Shown here: positions 37,219 through 47,798 of the stretch, piece by piece
Layout: each line of letters opens with the position of its first letter
Position numbering within the stretch: the first letter of the stretch is position 1
Assembly (NCBI GenBank): GCA_036346205.1
Contig: JARFJB010002198.1
Coordinates: forward strand, 2,655,001 to 2,719,000
Direction of reading: 5' to 3'
Origin: Vesta saturnalis
Lineage: Eukaryota; Arthropoda; Insecta; Coleoptera; Lampyridae
Length of the DNA: 64,000 nt
Translations under genes and position numbers: made by a program
Notes under the pieces: model-generated
What the model was told of the DNA's origin: nothing
Databases searched by the model: none
The model's input: the letters and a program-made list of their open reading frames with translations, nothing else

Positions 37219-38249
37219 GTGTCCCCTAACCCCGTCGATACCCGTCCACCTACACCTACACCTACACACACCTACGCGCACACACTCGTCTCTCCACCAC
37301 CTTCCGCATGCACACGTTTCCAATCAAACGCATCTTCCATATCCACCACATCCACACATTCCTACATTTCCACACGATCTACCTCTTCCACAAAACCACC
37401 CAAACCCGCTCACACACACAAACCCGCTCTCTTACCTACACCTGTTCACACACACATACCCGCTCTCTTACCTACACCGCTCTTACCTACATCTTCCCTG
37501 CCTTGACTCCCACATCCGCTTCCCCCAATCCTATACCCGCACGCTCCCAATCCTCGATATATTGCAATATCCCCAAATCCATTAAAACCCAAAAATCCCT
37601 TTTTAATACCTTGAAATCCCTCAACCTTCCCCGGTTGAACTTAACGTTCAACCACAATCAAACCTGTCTCTTAGAAACCTCTTATCCCTTTCCGGATTGT
37701 ACGCAGCTTAGGCTGCGACACCACTTCGGTGAACCTTCCCTTACCTTAACACAGTTATCCGGCCCCCGTCAACGTAACTCCATTCCTAAACCTCCTTACT
37801 TTTCCTGCGTGATTCGTCACGTGGATAAGGACATCCTTACCGACGAGATCATCGATGCAATCGACCTGCCTCACGTGAGAAAAGCCGTGCGCATCACCTC
37901 GAAGGCTACCAATAAACCCACTTCTCTAGTCCGCATAATCACAAATTCCCAAACCACCCTAGAGTTCCTTCTCGCAACCGGCGTCTCCATGTTCGGGAGA
38001 TACTATCGTTGCGAACCTTCCCTCATCCCTACACCTCTCCCCATGTATTGTGTCACCTGCACGCAGGTGGGACATACCTCTGAGGAGTGCCCGACCCGAT
38101 CCATCAAGTGTCCCAACTGTGGCGGAAGGCACAGATCCACATCCTGTAAGTCCGCGGCAAATCCAAAGTGTAGCAACTGCGGGGATGCCCACCCCACCTA
38201 CTCCTTCAAGTGCCGGATGCGGCGGGAACTTCCCAGTTCTCCGTCATAG
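37219..38249 (+). pseudogene. LINE ORF1, gag-like zinc-knuckle protein (copy 3)
   Basis: This is the RNA-binding ORF1 protein of the LINE. The N-terminus (37219-37500) is Pro/Thr/Ser/His-rich and low in complexity. A frame change near 37490 leads into 37308-frame codons with FRHHFGE-like and RHVDKDILTDEIIDAIDLPH (PRE_C2HC-like block), MFGRYYRCEPSLIP, and then three CCHC knuckles: CVTCTQVGHTSEECP, CPNCGGRHRSTSC and CSNCGDAHPTYSFKC. A stop follows at 38247. Knuckle triplets of this type are standard in jockey/I-group ORF1 proteins. Only the N-terminal frameshift breaks it. Confidence 0.85.
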
Positions 38250-38412
38250 ATGGCAATCCTTGATCCCATCATGTCTGACGAGTCTGACTCTGAAGACACC
38301 GCTCACCTTAAACCTATTTCCGACACAGATCCCGTCACTATCAAATCCTTCATACAAGTCCTTACCCACTTTCTCCTAGACCTGTTCCCTAATGGTTCCC
38401 TAATGCTAGAGG

Positions 38413-40167
38413 CGTTCGTCGGAAACGCCCCCTAATTAAACACTTCCTACACAAACACAATGTACACGTCCTTTTAATTACAGAAACCAAACTCTCACAA
38501 AAATGTGCACTACAATTTAACACTTATGATTCCTTCCTCAACAATAGCGCACACGCAACCGCCCTCCTAATTAAAAACTGTTTCAACTCCGTTTCAACTA
38601 CCTGCGCACCTGCAGCAACTCAAATGCGTTGCTGCAACGGTGCACTTCCCCACTCCTATAGTATTTATATCTTACTACAATCCACCCGGGCACAGTACAC
38701 TTTCCGATGACCTGTTAGTTTATGCCTCCAACCTCCCAAATGCAGTCATCCTAGGTGACTTCAATGCCCGTCATATTCAATTCGGTGACACCGCAACAAA
38801 TGGAAACGGCAACAGAATCTGCTCTGTTGCAGTTGCCTATGTTGAGGATCGCGAATACACAACCTACGTATTTTGAACACTTAGGAGCCTCAATAATAGA
38901 TCACATAATAATTTCCGAATCAATAGCACACTACTTCGATCGTGAGTGCTTTCTAGGCACCACGATCACTTCAGATCATATTCCACTGCTGGTCAAAACT
39001 TCATTTTGTCCAGCTCCCCCAACACCCCCTCAAAACACAATCATTAAAGATTTTTCGAATGCAGACTGGAATGTGTTCGCCGAACACATCTCCAACAACC
39101 TTCCTACACCCGATCTTGAAACCACCCAAGATCTCGAGAGAGCTATCAGCTACCTAACTTTCGTAATTACGGAAGCGGTCGACACCTCAGTCCCGCTTAA
39201 AAACATCGAAATTTCCAAAAAACCGCTCCCACAACACATAGTGAACTGGATCAAAGAGAAGAGACGAATCTATCGTCAATTCTTGAGATCCAGAGATCCG
39301 GCTCTCAAGACGGAATACAATCGCCTTAACGCCTTAATCAGGCGAGAAGCCAATAAATACACAGAAGACTCCTGGGCTAAAGCCACTTCCCAGTTGGATT
39401 ATCGAGACGGTAAACGCTTCTGGCAACGGTTTGACAGACTGACCAGAAGAAAAGTTAACCCCAAATCCCATCTAACCGACCTTCAGGGCAACCTAATCTC
39501 CTCCGACCAAGGAAATGTCGATTTCTTTGGTTACCACCTCAAGTCCATATTCCAATCCCCCAACGATCCCCAATTCGATCCTGGTTTCAAGGAATTCCTT
39601 GAGAACCGCCTCGAGGAATTCCGAAACCTTAACCTTCCCGAACCCCTACTCAATAACGAGAATCCTTTCTGTGCACCAATTACGCCCGACCACGTCAATG
39701 CCTATTTCAAAAAAGGTATCCTATTCGCCAGAACACTTAATTGGCTCCCCGATGTTAGGAAAACACTTAACAGAATTAGAAACCGTGCAAACTTACTGGG
39801 CGCCCTACGGGGTCGAATCAGAGGTTGCCACCCCAAAACACTCCAACACACATATAAAACTTACATTCGCCCTGTTAAGGATTTCCGAGTACCAATATAC
39901 ACAAACATTAACCCTAAGCACCTTTCCTCTATAGCATCCTCTGAACGCCGGATATTTAGACGTATATACGGGCTACCCTTCAGGTACCCCAGCAACCACA
40001 CAACACAACACGCAAACATACCACCAATCACAAACAGGATCCAAACTCTTCAGAAAAACTTTTTACACAAAAGAATTTTCGGCGATACCATCCCAACCAA
40101 AGAAATCATCACAACTTTCTACACCTACCAACCTCCCAAATTCCCATGGAAAAAGCCCAAACGTTAA
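38413..40167 (+). pseudogene. LINE ORF2 with deleted RT core (copy 3)
   Basis: The endonuclease begins VRRKRPLIKHFLHKHNVHVL with LLITETK (catalytic Glu) and shifts frame near 38640 to HFPTPIVFISYYNPPG and ILGDFNARHIQFGD. It shifts again near 38860 to IIDHIIISES and TSDHIPLLVKTS. From about 38850 the frame is open to 40167. After the linker it reads APITPDHVNAYFKKG and then jumps directly to ILFARTLNWLPDVRKTLNRI, the region after the palm, followed by NLLGALRGRIRGCHPKTLQH and the C-terminus. The fingers and palm, including the catalytic YADD box, are therefore absent. The protein could not reverse transcribe, yet the downstream frame is intact. Confidence 0.88.
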
Positions 40168-40757
40168 TTTAAACACCCCCGCGAGCTTAACCCAATTATT
40201 AGATGTCAACACCCTAACACTCCTCACCACACTCAACCACACGCACACCTAAATCTAAATATTCACAACTGTAATAAATCAAACCTCAACCTTTTCTTTC
40301 TTTACCCCAAATAACAAACCCTCAACAAATTTTGTTTTGCTTTTTTTAGACCAAAAATAATGAACTCATGATTGTAAACCACACAATTACAAAAAACATC
40401 GCAACACCAACAATAATGGAATGACCAGGGCTGAAGAGGAGGAATCCTGAACAGTCTACGCATAAGCATATAAGCATAAGATATAAGCATACTAACCAAA
40501 AGCATGAGCATACTAACCTAAAAAAAAAACACAGTTCAAGTCGAAAATGATACTTCTACTAATACATTGTCAGATGGTATGAAAAACTATGTAATTAATT
40601 ACGATCCCGATGTGTAGAATTAATGACAATTTTTTTTATATTCTAAAAATAAATTATACGGAAATTTGAGACGATGTTTTTTTACGATATTAGAAAGTTT
40701 GTAAATATTATTAAAAATAAATATTATGTATTCGAACTTTGGCATGTCATTACGTAC

Positions 40758-40982
40758 CTTCAAATATCCTTTCTTCAGTGTTTCGTAAATAGCTCGGCAT
40801 GTATCACGAATGATTTGACCTATGGACTGAGGCGACATAGCTACAGTGAATTTAAGGTCTTCATAGGAATTTTCAGTAGCCAGATATCTCAAGGTAACAG
40901 CCAACCTTTCTTCTGCACTAATTGCATCTCTCATGACTGTATTTTGTTTGGTAACTGCTGGCCGCACTAACTCTAATAAATA
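40758..40982 (-). pseudogene. Isolated PIF/Harbinger transposase exon
   Basis: On the minus strand an acceptor (CATTTCAG) precedes 75 codons beginning YLLELVRPAVTKQNTVMRDA, then ISAEERLAVTLRYLATENSY, EDLKFTVAMSPQSIGQIIRD and AIYETLKKGYLK, followed by donor GTACGT. This is the N-terminal helix-turn-helix exon of a HARBI1-like transposase, intact and phase 0 at both ends. No catalytic exon is found nearby: the downstream side runs into the LINE copy 3 tail 230 bp away, so the element is truncated. Confidence 0.85.
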
Positions 40983-41151
40983 CTGAAATGAATCAAAATA
41001 TTAGTCAAGTTGCTTTGGGGCGTGTGAATCCTTGCGATATTGCAGGATCACATTCCATTCACTTAAGTAATTTGATAGTAATCTCATTATATTTAGATTT
41101 TACATCAGTTCTACATACATAAAGACAAAATTTACATCGATTGGGGCTTGA

Positions 41152-41225
41152 ACCTTGATGGCGCAGTTGGTTAGCGCGGTACTCTAGCAAAGTACAGGTC
41201 GTAGGTTCAAATCCTACTCGAGGTA
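41152..41225 (+). tRNA. tRNA-Ala(AGC)-like gene
   Basis: A full cloverleaf folds: acceptor ACCTTGA/TCGAGGT (one T-G pair), D stem GCGC/GCGC with loop AGTTGGTTA, anticodon stem GTACT/AGTAC with loop CTAGCAA (anticodon AGC), variable AGGTC, T arm GTAGG/CCTAC with loop TTCAAAT, and discriminator A. The A box (TGGCGCAGTTGG) and B box (GGTTCAAATCC) are consensus, and a TTTTT Pol III terminator begins four bases downstream. AGC reads alanine codons, but the usual G3-U70 alanine identity pair is absent (C3-G70), so the charging identity is doubtful. It may be a tRNA pseudogene or a mutated copy of another tRNA. Confidence 0.75.
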
Positions 41226-41319
41226 AACTTTTTATTTATGTATTTAATAAAATTAATAATAACTTTTATTACATATTTACGTTGAACTTATTCGTTCATA
41301 ACAAAAAACTTATAATAAT

Positions 41320-43590
41320 TATATAAAAAGCAGTTTAGTTAAACATAAACACAATAAAAAAAAACCATGTAGTCACACCAACAATTGTGTCATACATAAT
41401 CAGAATAAAAATTGTAATACCAAACATGTGGCCTTTTAAAACCAATCATGCCAGTGTTTAAGTATTATGAACATAAAACAATAAGGCAAATTACTGTACA
41501 TATAAAATACAACAACAGTAAAATTGCATAGGTGATAATCAGATAAAGGCAGGGACAAATGAAAATAGACAAGGAATTTACACGTACACAATTGTTTAGT
41601 GACTACTAAAGCACAAAATACATACGAAAATTTACAATAAATTACATATAAAGAGAAATTAGTTCGTAGGCAAACAGTTCTACTCAACAAACTGACACAA
41701 AAAAAACTCATTAAACAAAGCCTTACATGGGTAAGTTATAAATAGATCATAACATCGTGACCGATATATAAGTTTGAGTGCGTTAGAAATACAGGGTGAG
41801 GCATTTAAGCTCCGTCTGTTTGTATACGAAAAATGGTAACATATTTTTGAAATCTTTTTTTTAGTTATCGTGTAGGTTCATTAGGAGCACGTATTAAAAT
41901 TATTTTCGAATATGCAGGGTGGTCCATAAAAATTTTACGCATCAAAGTTATGAAAATTTAAATGGAACACCCTATGTATGATTGCATATTTCGATTCTGT
42001 GGACTAAATAAAGGTCACTTACTGTTATAGTCCCTATACCTAACTCCACCTGTTGCCGAGATATTTCATTATTTGTGAAAATGTAGATCAAAATTCAAAA
42101 GAACTTTCTGTTTTACGTACTCGAGGATTTTTTTTCAAATTGTTTACTGATAGCCTCAAACTTTAAAAACCACCGAAGGTATTATCACAAATTTATACTG
42201 GGTGTATAAAAACTCAGTTACTATTTTGACCAACATTAAAACCAATTAACTTCCTTATTTTAAATGGAACACCCCGTGTTTGTCATCATATATAGGGTGT
42301 TCCATTTAAATTTTCATAACTTTGATGCGTAAAATTTTTATGGACCACCCTGCATATTCAAAAATAATTTTAAAACGTGCTCCTAATGAACCTACACGAT
42401 AATTAAAAAAAAGATTTCAAAAATATTTTACTATTTTTCGTATACAAACCGACGGAGCTTATATAACAATAAAAATAAAATTCGAGGTGTTTAATGGTCA
42501 TCTGGAACAGGGAGTATGTAACCATTTGGCAATTGCCCATTACAATTAGTAACCACCCGTGCTCCAGACCCACCTCTACACAAATATAAACAACAATGCT
42601 AATTCACACAAATACAAGAGTGAGAGATGCCTGTACTGTCTTTTATTTTAGCAGATTTCAGCTTAATGACCCCGCGTGCGAATAAGATACCTTTGCAAGG
42701 CAATGTTCGATTTTTAATACGTTATATATGCTTGTAGAATTATTTGCTGTCAGTCTTAATTTATATAAAAATACCTACTTACACTTGAATTCCTTTAATT
42801 CCTTTAATTAAACACTTTACCACCAACACGACGAGTTAAGATACGCGGTTTACAACTCGGCACCGCGAAGATTAATTACAGATTAATTTTTGGAAAAATT
42901 TACATTAAAACATACACAAAAAGACATGAACGAATTAGCGTTTTAGTGTTACCAAAAGGTACACGACAATATATTTATAGACCGAACGGTTTGCAACAGG
43001 AGTTTCTAATTAAAACAAATCAAAGCGTCCGGCTCAATCAAAATTTCAACAGCAGCTGCCCTTTCCCTTCGATTTCCAAAACTAACAATCTTTACTTCCG
43101 CAATCAACCCCCACTTTTCAAAAGTAATAAAAAAAAACAAAAAATTATTACGTTGGAACAGTTTCATATTAATTATTGAACGACATCATAATTTTAAAAA
43201 TATGCATTCATCCGTAACAAGCGCTACATTTAGGCTTCAAGTTTCAACGTACCCACACAGATGTATTTTGATCGCGGCTTGTACCAACACAATTTATTAT
43301 ATTTGTGAAGTTTTTACCACAAGAATGTGCGTACAGCGACTTTCAAGGATTCGTTACTCGAGCGAACATCTGTTTCTATCCTAACATGTGTTTTTTTCAA
43401 CCCTTACACCAACATCAATTACGTAAAATACAGAAAATAAAATATCCGGAAAACATTATCAACTAACGACTTAATATATAATAAAATATGTTAAACCTCA
43501 TTAATTAACCTTTCTATCGCAGTAACAATTGCGATTTAAAAAGAAGTTTATTGCAATAATAAAATTTTCGCGGTCCGCTACCTACACAGT
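41320..43590 (+). repeat. Unnamed dispersed repeat, copy 2
   Basis: This is the partner of 27280-29660. Similarity is split by an inserted segment of about 0.8 kb (roughly 41750-42585) that includes a small foldback element. Terminal text CGCGGTCCGCTACCTACA at 43570-43590 matches copy 1. It is non-coding. Confidence 0.8.
41804..42466. mobile_element. Small foldback element (MITE-like)
   Basis: Arms of about 175 bp, 41804-41975 and 42295-42466, are inverted copies. They share AAGCTCCGTC.GTTTGTATAC at the outer ends, CGTGTAGGTTCATTAGGAGC in the middle and CAGGGTGGTCCATAAAAATT near the inner side. A loop of about 320 bp separates them. There is no coding capacity. It lies inside the block missing from repeat copy 1. 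Confidence 0.85.
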
Positions 43591-43599
43591 ATAATTCTT

Positions 43600-44115
43600 T
43601 AGTTACAGCGCAAAGAGTATAAGAAGGTAGTAGGCATCGTTCTACAAACTACCAATTAGTGTTATTATTATTCGTATGTCCCAGAAAGATGTTACTATTC
43701 GTTATACTATATTATAAAAAAGTTTCCATTGTAAAAAGACAAAACTTAAAATACCAAATCTTATAATCATTATCAGTTAAAAACGAAATTAACAGAAATA
43801 ATCTAATTTCTGTTTAAGTAGATAAAGGTAACACTTTAGTAATTCTTTCAAAAGATAGTTATATGCAGAAGGTTTATGATTTTATTACTAAGGAGCAGTA
43901 GCGGATTTACATACAGGCAGATTAGGCGGAAGCCTCAGGCCGCCAAACTATAGGGTCCCGAAAAAGCTATTAACTATTAATGATTTAATTTACAGGAAAA
44001 TTAAATATATTTATTAAAAAATTAATATTTTACCTTATATCAATCTTCGTTTTTGTATTTATAAAAATATTTAAACTAAAATCTGAGGCATTATTTCAGT
44101 TTGTCAATGTAAACA
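43600..44115. other. No recognised gene
   Basis: This is AT-rich sequence with no supported feature. Confidence 0.45.
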
Positions 44116-44119
44116 TGCC

Positions 44120-44305
44120 GAATTTCAATATGAGCGCAGTGAAATTCTCGTCAACCTGTCGCATCAAAGAGGCAACAAGGACAAGTTTTACAATGTAATA
44201 TTGGATCTCATGAATAAAAATGCGATTTACTCGAAGTACAAAGTAAAAGCAAAACCTTGGAGGCAAAAGGTAGAAGAAAAAGCATTTTCTTCATTTAATG
44301 AATAA
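44120..44305 (+). pseudogene. Unrecognised open segment before Myb/SANT fragment
   Basis: The 61 codons EFQYERSEILVNLSHQRGNK, DKFYNVILDLMNKNAIY and following PWRQKVEEKAFSSFNE end at TAA. The balanced composition suggests a real but fragmentary coding piece. The function is unknown; it may belong with the Myb/SANT-like gene just downstream. Confidence 0.35.
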
Positions 44306-44499
44306 TGATTTGTTTTTGCTTCGTAGTAAATCCTTTGTTATTTAGACCGTTTGCTGTACGTTTTAATAAGTCTAGACAGGAATAATTATGACGTTTGGTT
44401 GAATATGCTTTGCAGTAGTTAGTTAGTGCGAAAGAAGGAGAAACGCTATAAGAAAGCACGACCAGTGAAGAGAACGATCAGGTGAAATTTGTATAGTGG

Positions 44500-45078
44500 T
44501 ACTGAAAAAATCGAGAGTATCACAAAAAGCGAAAGAGAATGCGTTAATAAAGTTACAAGCGGAATGGAAAACGGTAAGTGGCGGAAAACCAATAAGTGTA
44601 ATACAATTAGCTAAAAAAAATCAATAACACAAAAACAAAAATCAAATACAAAGCAGATATAAATAAAACGGGCAACACAAATAAAGTTGGAGTCATGGTT
44701 GCAGGCATTTTGGAAGTTAATGGATGGTGACAGAAACCCGACCTTGCACAAAATACCAAGTAAGAATCGAATATTTATTTGATTACAGATTATTACATGA
44801 AATTAAATTTCATCACTAGCTGTGCAAGCTGACGTGCCACCACCGCGAACATCTGCTCGGAGCTTGACTCATCTGTTCTGGTTCCAACAACTGCAAAAAG
44901 CACGGTATCAAAGAAAATAGAAAGACCTCGTCTTCCGGAGACAACGGAAACACAAAACTTATCAACGGCTGAATTATAAAGATTAGTTTTGTTGGAACAA
45001 TTGGAAGTCCTGAGGCTAAAAAATAGAAAATTGATGAGAGAGTTATTAGTAACAGAAAATAATAAAGTCTATACGTAG
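44500..45078 (+). pseudogene. Myb/SANT-like DNA-binding protein fragment
   Basis: One frame reads SQKAKENALIKLQAEWKTVS, GGKPISVIQLAKK, and after shifts QAFWKLMDGDRNP-like text, an intron-like gap (44760-44818), then STVSKKIERPRLPET, LVLLEQLEVLRLKNRKLMRE and LLVTENNKVYT before a stop. Such basic coiled tails follow Myb/SANT domains in the second gene of PIF/Harbinger elements. With Harbinger transposases immediately downstream this is a plausible partner, but it is broken in several places. Confidence 0.5.
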
Positions 45079-45373
45079 TTTTAAACTATTCCAACGTATT
45101 TTGATAGTGCAATGTTTAGGTTGAGGTTTTACATTTTAAGTATTTGATTTTTATTAGATCTTATATAAATTTAGTATTCCTTTTCTTCGATTTTGTATTT
45201 AAGATATTTGTTATATTTTCAATAAATTTTGTGTTCTATGTCTTGGATTACAGTTATAAGTTTCGACCTACCCTACAAATTTTGTTAAAAAATCAGATGG
45301 TCAATTTCCCCCCGTGATCGCATTCCTCTTCTCCTAAAGTTAATGTCTAACGTTAATGTTCTAATTTTCTTCA

Positions 45374-46267
45374 ATGCGGTTATTTGCAGCGTTACTAAGC
45401 TCCACTCCATTTAATTCAAAGTCTGAATTGCGTAGTGTTTTTACGGTCTTGTGTAGAATAACGCAGCACAATATTAGCTTAGGGATGTTTTCCAACTTCA
45501 CTCAAGCAGTATGGAAAATCTTTGTTTCAACTGTCCAAAGCAACGTTCGATACACACCCTTTCCTTCTTCACCAAATTACTGTATCGGGTTTCTTGTGAT
45601 GTATTTCGGTTTCGATAGGGAGTCATTAAACAGGGCTCTATTTCATACCCTTCATATGCCAGGAGCAAAGCTCTTTGTGTATTGCTATGCATAACGGCAC
45701 AAATGTCAGACCTTTTTCAGGTTCTACTGTCATGGGTAGAACCGGGCCATTGTACACCTACACTTTTAAATTTGGCGCATCGCACGTTGCTTGTATATTG
45801 ATGCTAGCAAAAATTTTTGGTTTATATATCCATTTCCAAATTCGGAAGGTTTTGGATTACGGACGTGTGTACAATCCAGAACTCCAACTGCGGCTTGTTG
45901 CCAAAGATACTGGGCTTCACGTATTTCCTCATACGAAGATGGAAACATACATTTGCTTCCAGATTTGGTCCGTTATTTCAGTAAATGTTTTTGGCACTAC
46001 TTTGGTGAATTCCAATTATTTCTCCAACGCCGTTTTGGTAACCCGGATTAGCGATATAATGTAAAAAAAGAGTTTCATTTTCTAGAACAGTGATAATTCA
46101 CCACCTCGTATCTCATTATTCTCCTCACTAAAGAAATGGTTGGATAACCAATACACGTTTGCTTCGTTGATACGAAAAGGGTGTTTAAAATAATTCGGTG
46201 ATATTTCTACTCGTCTTTTGTAACGTTTTACGGCTCTTACATTATTTAGAAATGCCATAATTACCAC
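45374..46267 (-). pseudogene. PIF/Harbinger transposase B (HARBI1-like)
   Basis: Minus-strand order: an N-terminal segment MVIMAFLNNVRAVKRYKRRV (46267-46082), FPSSYEEIREAQYLWQQAAV with GVLDCTHVRNPKPSEF (first Asp, 45948-45766), then in another frame SVGVQWPGSTHDSRT, and an open stretch 45692-45498 with CLMTPYRNR and KKERVCIERCFGQLKQRF (catalytic Glu helix). Multiple frameshifts interrupt it, and the plus-strand frames over it are shadows. It is oriented head to head with transposase C. Confidence 0.87.
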
Positions 46268-46732
46268 ACACGTGTCTCTTCCCCGGAAGCGAAGTTTGAA
46301 AAACTAAGCTTTTGCTTAGGTCCTTAGCAAAAGCATAACTTTATTCATGTAAGCTGAAGTATTTGCTTTTGGCACAGAAAATGCCTTTCCATCGGTTGTA
46401 AAGCAAGTGCTACGGACTTATTTATCATATACTTAGAAGGTTTTGCTTCATGAATTTAAAGTAAAAACATTTGTTACGTTTTATTCATGAGACCCATTGG
46501 GTGGTATTAATAAACAGAGGCATAAGCTCCGACTCAAATAATTTGGAGTATGTGCTCCAATCGGTATTAATAAGTTAAAACGAAGGTTTTGCTCAAACCC
46601 GGTTGACTCTTAATTTTGAGCATGTGCTCCAGTCTGTATTAATAAACAAAAGTATTTGCTCAACCACTGAAGCATTCCATACACTTTGTTTGAGTCTAAT
46701 CAGTAGCAAACTCACTGCTAAAGCGATCGGTA
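46268..46732. other. Junction between two head-to-head Harbinger elements
   Basis: This holds short repeated motifs: TATTAATAA three times (about 46507, 46565, 46637) with GCTCC/GTGCTCCA between them, and AGCAAAAGCATAA/GCTTTTGC on the left side. These look like subterminal repeats of the two elements. Exact ends could not be fixed. Confidence 0.4.
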
Positions 46733-47673
46733 CCATGGCGGAGTTTTTAAGTAATTTACGCAATTGTAAGTTGTATGCAGTGAATACAGACGTAGACGAG
46801 CGCGACTGGAAGGTGTTGTATCGATTTCAAAGGGAAAATGTTGATTGGATGAGTGAGCATTTCTTGGGATACTCAGAGAAGTGGAAAGGAGAAGTTCTGA
46901 CGTCACTGCAACGTTTAAACATTTTTTTAAGGTTTTTAGGCTAATGTTGCTACAGGAGTTCGTCAACCAACCGTGACAAATGTAATATCAACATTTGTTC
47001 CATGAATAATTCAAAAAGCAAATTATTGGGTTCATTTTCCTTCTACCGACCAAGAATTTGAAAGAGAAAAAACATCGTCTCGAGAAACTTAAAATTTCCC
47101 GTGTGCAATAGATTATACCCATATTTCCATTTTAAAATCAGCTCTCCATGGAGATGAGTATATCAACAGGAAAGGATTCCCTAGTCTCAATTTGCTTGCG
47201 ACTCGCAACAAGTCAGAAATGTTTACAAGTGTGGATGTTGCTTGGCCCGGTTCAGTTCATAATGCCCGTATTTGGACCAATTCTGTAATCCTACTCGTTA
47301 TCACGAGAAATGGAGTTCTCCTAGGAGATGCAGGATTTGGTACTGCTCCATGGTTGATGACACTTTTCAGAAATCCTGGTAATCCCGTGGAACAAGCATT
47401 CAATAACACGCTTACTAGAGAAAGGGTTATCATCGAGAGTTGTTTTGGGCAAGTGAAACAGAGGTTCCCATTTTAGAACACAAAATTATACTTGAAACTG
47501 GAAAAGTACCTCAAATCATATCGTGTTGTTTTGTATCACATAATGTTGCTAAATACTTAAAAGAAAATCGCGAAGAAAATGTGAATGAAGTGCAGATTGA
47601 CGATAACAATATAAGAGTTCGAGAAATAGGAAATATAAGGAATATTGCTAATATTATTCATCAGATGAATTAA
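46733..47673 (+). pseudogene. PIF/Harbinger transposase C (HARBI1-like)
   Basis: The start MAEFLSNLRNCKLYAVNTDV is open to 46942. After frame breaks the gene continues AIDYTHISILKSALHGDEYI (first Asp, about 47107) and NLLATRNKSEMFTSVDVAWP with GSVHNARIWTNS. Then come VLLGDAGFGTAPWLMTLF (second Asp), TRERVIIESCFGQVKQRFP (Glu) and, in the next frame, KVPQIISCCFVSHNVAKYLK with an acidic tail ending at 47673. The DDE triad is complete but the frame breaks about four times. It is a different subfamily member from A, with wording closer to B. Confidence 0.88.
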
Positions 47674-47798
47674 GAGTTAATTAAGTAAGAAATATATTAA
47701 CAAAATAAACATATTATTTGTAACCATTGATATAACTATGGCACTTTAATCAATTTATCATTTTATTTTAATAATTTAGATAATTTTATATTTAAGTC

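Larger units (their letters stand above)
37000..40531 (+). mobile_element. Second LINE family, copy 3 (jockey/I group)
   Basis: This is the best of three copies in the window (others at 6358-7440 and 10971-13920). It has a shared 5-prime leader, ORF1 with zinc knuckles, ORF2 with endonuclease but with the RT core deleted, a 3-prime untranslated region ending in ACACCAACAATAA-type text, and an A-rich end near 40521-40531. Its GC content is higher than that of the neighbours. Confidence 0.85.
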
